NCBI RefSeq assembly: GCF_021917145.1
Contig: NC_061061.1
Location: 4,287,390-4,351,389 of the forward strand
Source: Hypomesus transpacificus
Taxonomy: Eukaryota > Chordata > Actinopteri > Osmeriformes > Osmeridae
Direction: 5' to 3'
DNA: 64,000 nt
The translations under genes were made by a program, and so were the position numbers. Below the pieces are notes generated by a model. It had not been told where the DNA came from. It saw only the letters and a list, made by a program, of their open reading frames with translations, and did no database searches. Of the stretch, positions 62,209 to 64,000 are shown piece by piece (within the stretch, counting starts at the first letter, position 1; the number at the start of each line of letters is the position of its first letter).

Positions 62209-62970
62209 TGTTTCTATGACTCTGGGCAACCTCACCTACTGAACAGCGGGAAGCTTGTCCACCCTGAGGCAGACTGAACACAGAGGAGAGCACCCCGGAG
62301 GGCTGGGGAGGGCAGAGAACCCTATGTCAGATTCAACTCACTTCATCAGACACAAGACAAAATCAACATGGAAGTTGATACCTAACTAAATTCCCCCATT
62401 AAAAGGATCAAGATTTGGATTTTTGCAGAAATTGTAGTCCAATTTTTTGGAACACTGCAAACTGTCTTTGTATATCTGCGCTGAAGGTAAAGCACCTTTA
62501 TCCAGGGAGTTCTTATGAACAGAGTGACAGAGGCCATTGAACTACAATGGATGGGTTACCCCTGCTATTGGGCAAAGGTTATGTCAGCTCCACACTGAGA
62601 GTCCTCTGGGACACCCTGTACAAACACACTCTCCAAACAGAGCACAGCAACAACAACTCTGCCAAAGCCTTGCTGGGCATGCAAACACACAGCAGGGAAG
62701 ACCTAATGGGCAGAGACATTTTTCAACCTGTAAATTGTTCATTATCATGAGTGGTGCCCTTTTTAATTAAGACACTATTTAAAATGATCTTTACCTAAAT
62801 AGCAAGGGGTGCAAATTAAACGGTCCCTTCAACTCACCTGTGAACTGCGCTCCTCACCTGTGCAGTGCAGCACAATTCCCCTCAGCCCTCTACTATACAA
62901 TTCTCATCTGGTGACCTGGCATGAGGACAAACCTAAAGGAATAAAGAAAGACATCTCAGTAATCATATGA

Positions 62971-63001
<31 letters not shown>

Positions 63002-64000
63002 ACACACACACACACAAAATAGTCATTTATTTTATCTGCCTTGGGATGTGCTATTCCAGGAGTTCGAGTAGATTTAAAGGAGACACGTTTTTATATAAAA
63101 CATTTTGACATTCCTTCAATTCAAAATAACCGATTCGAATTGGTCCCTCGAAAGAAAAAAAAGAGGTGATAATTTGTCTAGAATTAGCGTGACTGCAAAG
63201 ACTTAATCCCATTAATTAAGTGGCAAATTTGCAGGTTGCCAAGTCACTTGCATCCTTGATTGACCTGGCCTCATTTCGAAGCATTAGTAAACCTGTAAGC
63301 GCTGGATGTGGGAATGAAATGGACATCACAACTTTCTTCAATAATTTGTTAATGCTACATGTCACGGCTACTGGATGTGGGCTTATTTTAAGGTAAAGAC
63401 AAACGCAGTGCGCTCTTTGTCATATGCAAAAGTACATGAATTAAAACGCGTCCTTCAACTGTTAATGGGTTCCCCCATTGCTGTTCCTGCCAGCAACATT
63501 CCAACAGAGCTGAAGTTCCCAGAACACTCAACCACCTCAATTTAACTTCGTAGAATATGATAAACAGCGAGGAATGCGCCTCGCTATGTGACAGACAGTT
63601 GACACGCATAGGGTCTATACTACGAGTGAAAGAGTGGCTTCCAAAGGGTGTCCAAAAAAGTTATTTTCGATGACAATTACTTTATAAATATAGCTACCAT
63701 ACCAAGATGTATAACAGTTGTTCGATATTAAAAAACATTCCAGCAGAGGAGAACTGCTTTTTATTGCTCGCTACATTCTGACGTACTAGAACTGCTTTTG
63801 TCCGCGTGCAGTCATGTCAGCCTGGAAAGTGACTACTTCAACCCAGGATTATGGTTGGGTCCTTCCTCAAGTCTGATATACTCCCATCGTTTGAGTAGGT
63901 AGCTACTTCAGCTATGAAAAACGAAAACTGGCCGATTAGGTAACGAACTTTACGTTGACAAGAGCATATTTGAATTAATTTCCTGGAAGAAAAAAAACGT
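62209..64000 (-). promoter_or_regulatory. pals2: pals2 upstream region
   Basis: No coding exon recognised beyond 62208. The untranslated leader and promoter are expected here or beyond the window. It holds a C-run plus CA repeat (62971-63018) and otherwise AT-rich sequence. I cannot place a transcription start. Confidence 0.4.
62971..63018. repeat. Poly(C) plus (CA)n tract
   Basis: About 28 C followed by TCCACACACACACACAC. The length of the homopolymer is unreliable in most assemblies. Confidence 0.85.

Overview
This window is vertebrate nuclear DNA, almost certainly from a teleost fish. Its genes are split by GT-AG introns and are spaced by AT-rich DNA with long (CT)n, (TG)n and (CA)n microsatellites. 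It also carries fish-type L2 LINE relics, tRNA-derived SINEs, a Tc1-like fragment and many hAT-type non-autonomous elements. The repeat style would fit a protacanthopterygian-like lineage, but that is only an impression.

Four protein genes can be read exon by exon, in the same neighbourhood as human 7p15: spmip4 (C7orf31 orthologue, + strand, about 2071-11325), osbpl3 (+, first exon near 15.0 kb, coding 30140-44666), gsdme (+, coding 46539-50000) and pals2/mpp6 (- strand, coding 62208 down to 51682). Summing exons joined in consistent phase gives 883 aa for osbpl3, 470 aa for gsdme, 539 aa for pals2 from the classical start (550 aa from an upstream in-frame ATG) and about 567 aa for spmip4. 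All are close to the usual family lengths. No frameshift or in-frame stop was seen in any of the four. The cytochrome c gene that lies between OSBPL3 and C7orf31 in human was not found.

Region by region: 1-8832 holds a probable first coding exon of spmip4 and a 4.3 kb DNA transposon (3833-8176) whose two ends are different CpG-rich minisatellites. 8833-11325 holds the rest of spmip4. 11.3-15.0 kb is intergenic, with two L2 3' tails, one split by a hAT MITE. 15.2-30.1 kb is the large first intron of osbpl3 and contains a degenerate L2 LINE (about 26045-28015). 30.1-44.7 kb carries the 22 coding exons of osbpl3. 46.5-50.0 kb is gsdme. 51.7-62.2 kb is pals2, whose introns hold a Tc1-like fragment, a hAT element with a BED-finger remnant, a hAT-like element with another inside it, and a 1.4 kb near-perfect foldback element. 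62.2-64 kb is pals2 upstream sequence.

The genes do not form a pathway; they are a conserved neighbourhood. They encode a sperm/ciliary microtubule inner protein, an ER-plasma membrane lipid-transfer protein, a pyroptotic pore-forming protein and a MAGUK polarity scaffold. I see no clearly new multi-gene system. The most unusual structures are the minisatellite-ended transposon at 3.8-8.2 kb and the foldback element at 58-59.3 kb.
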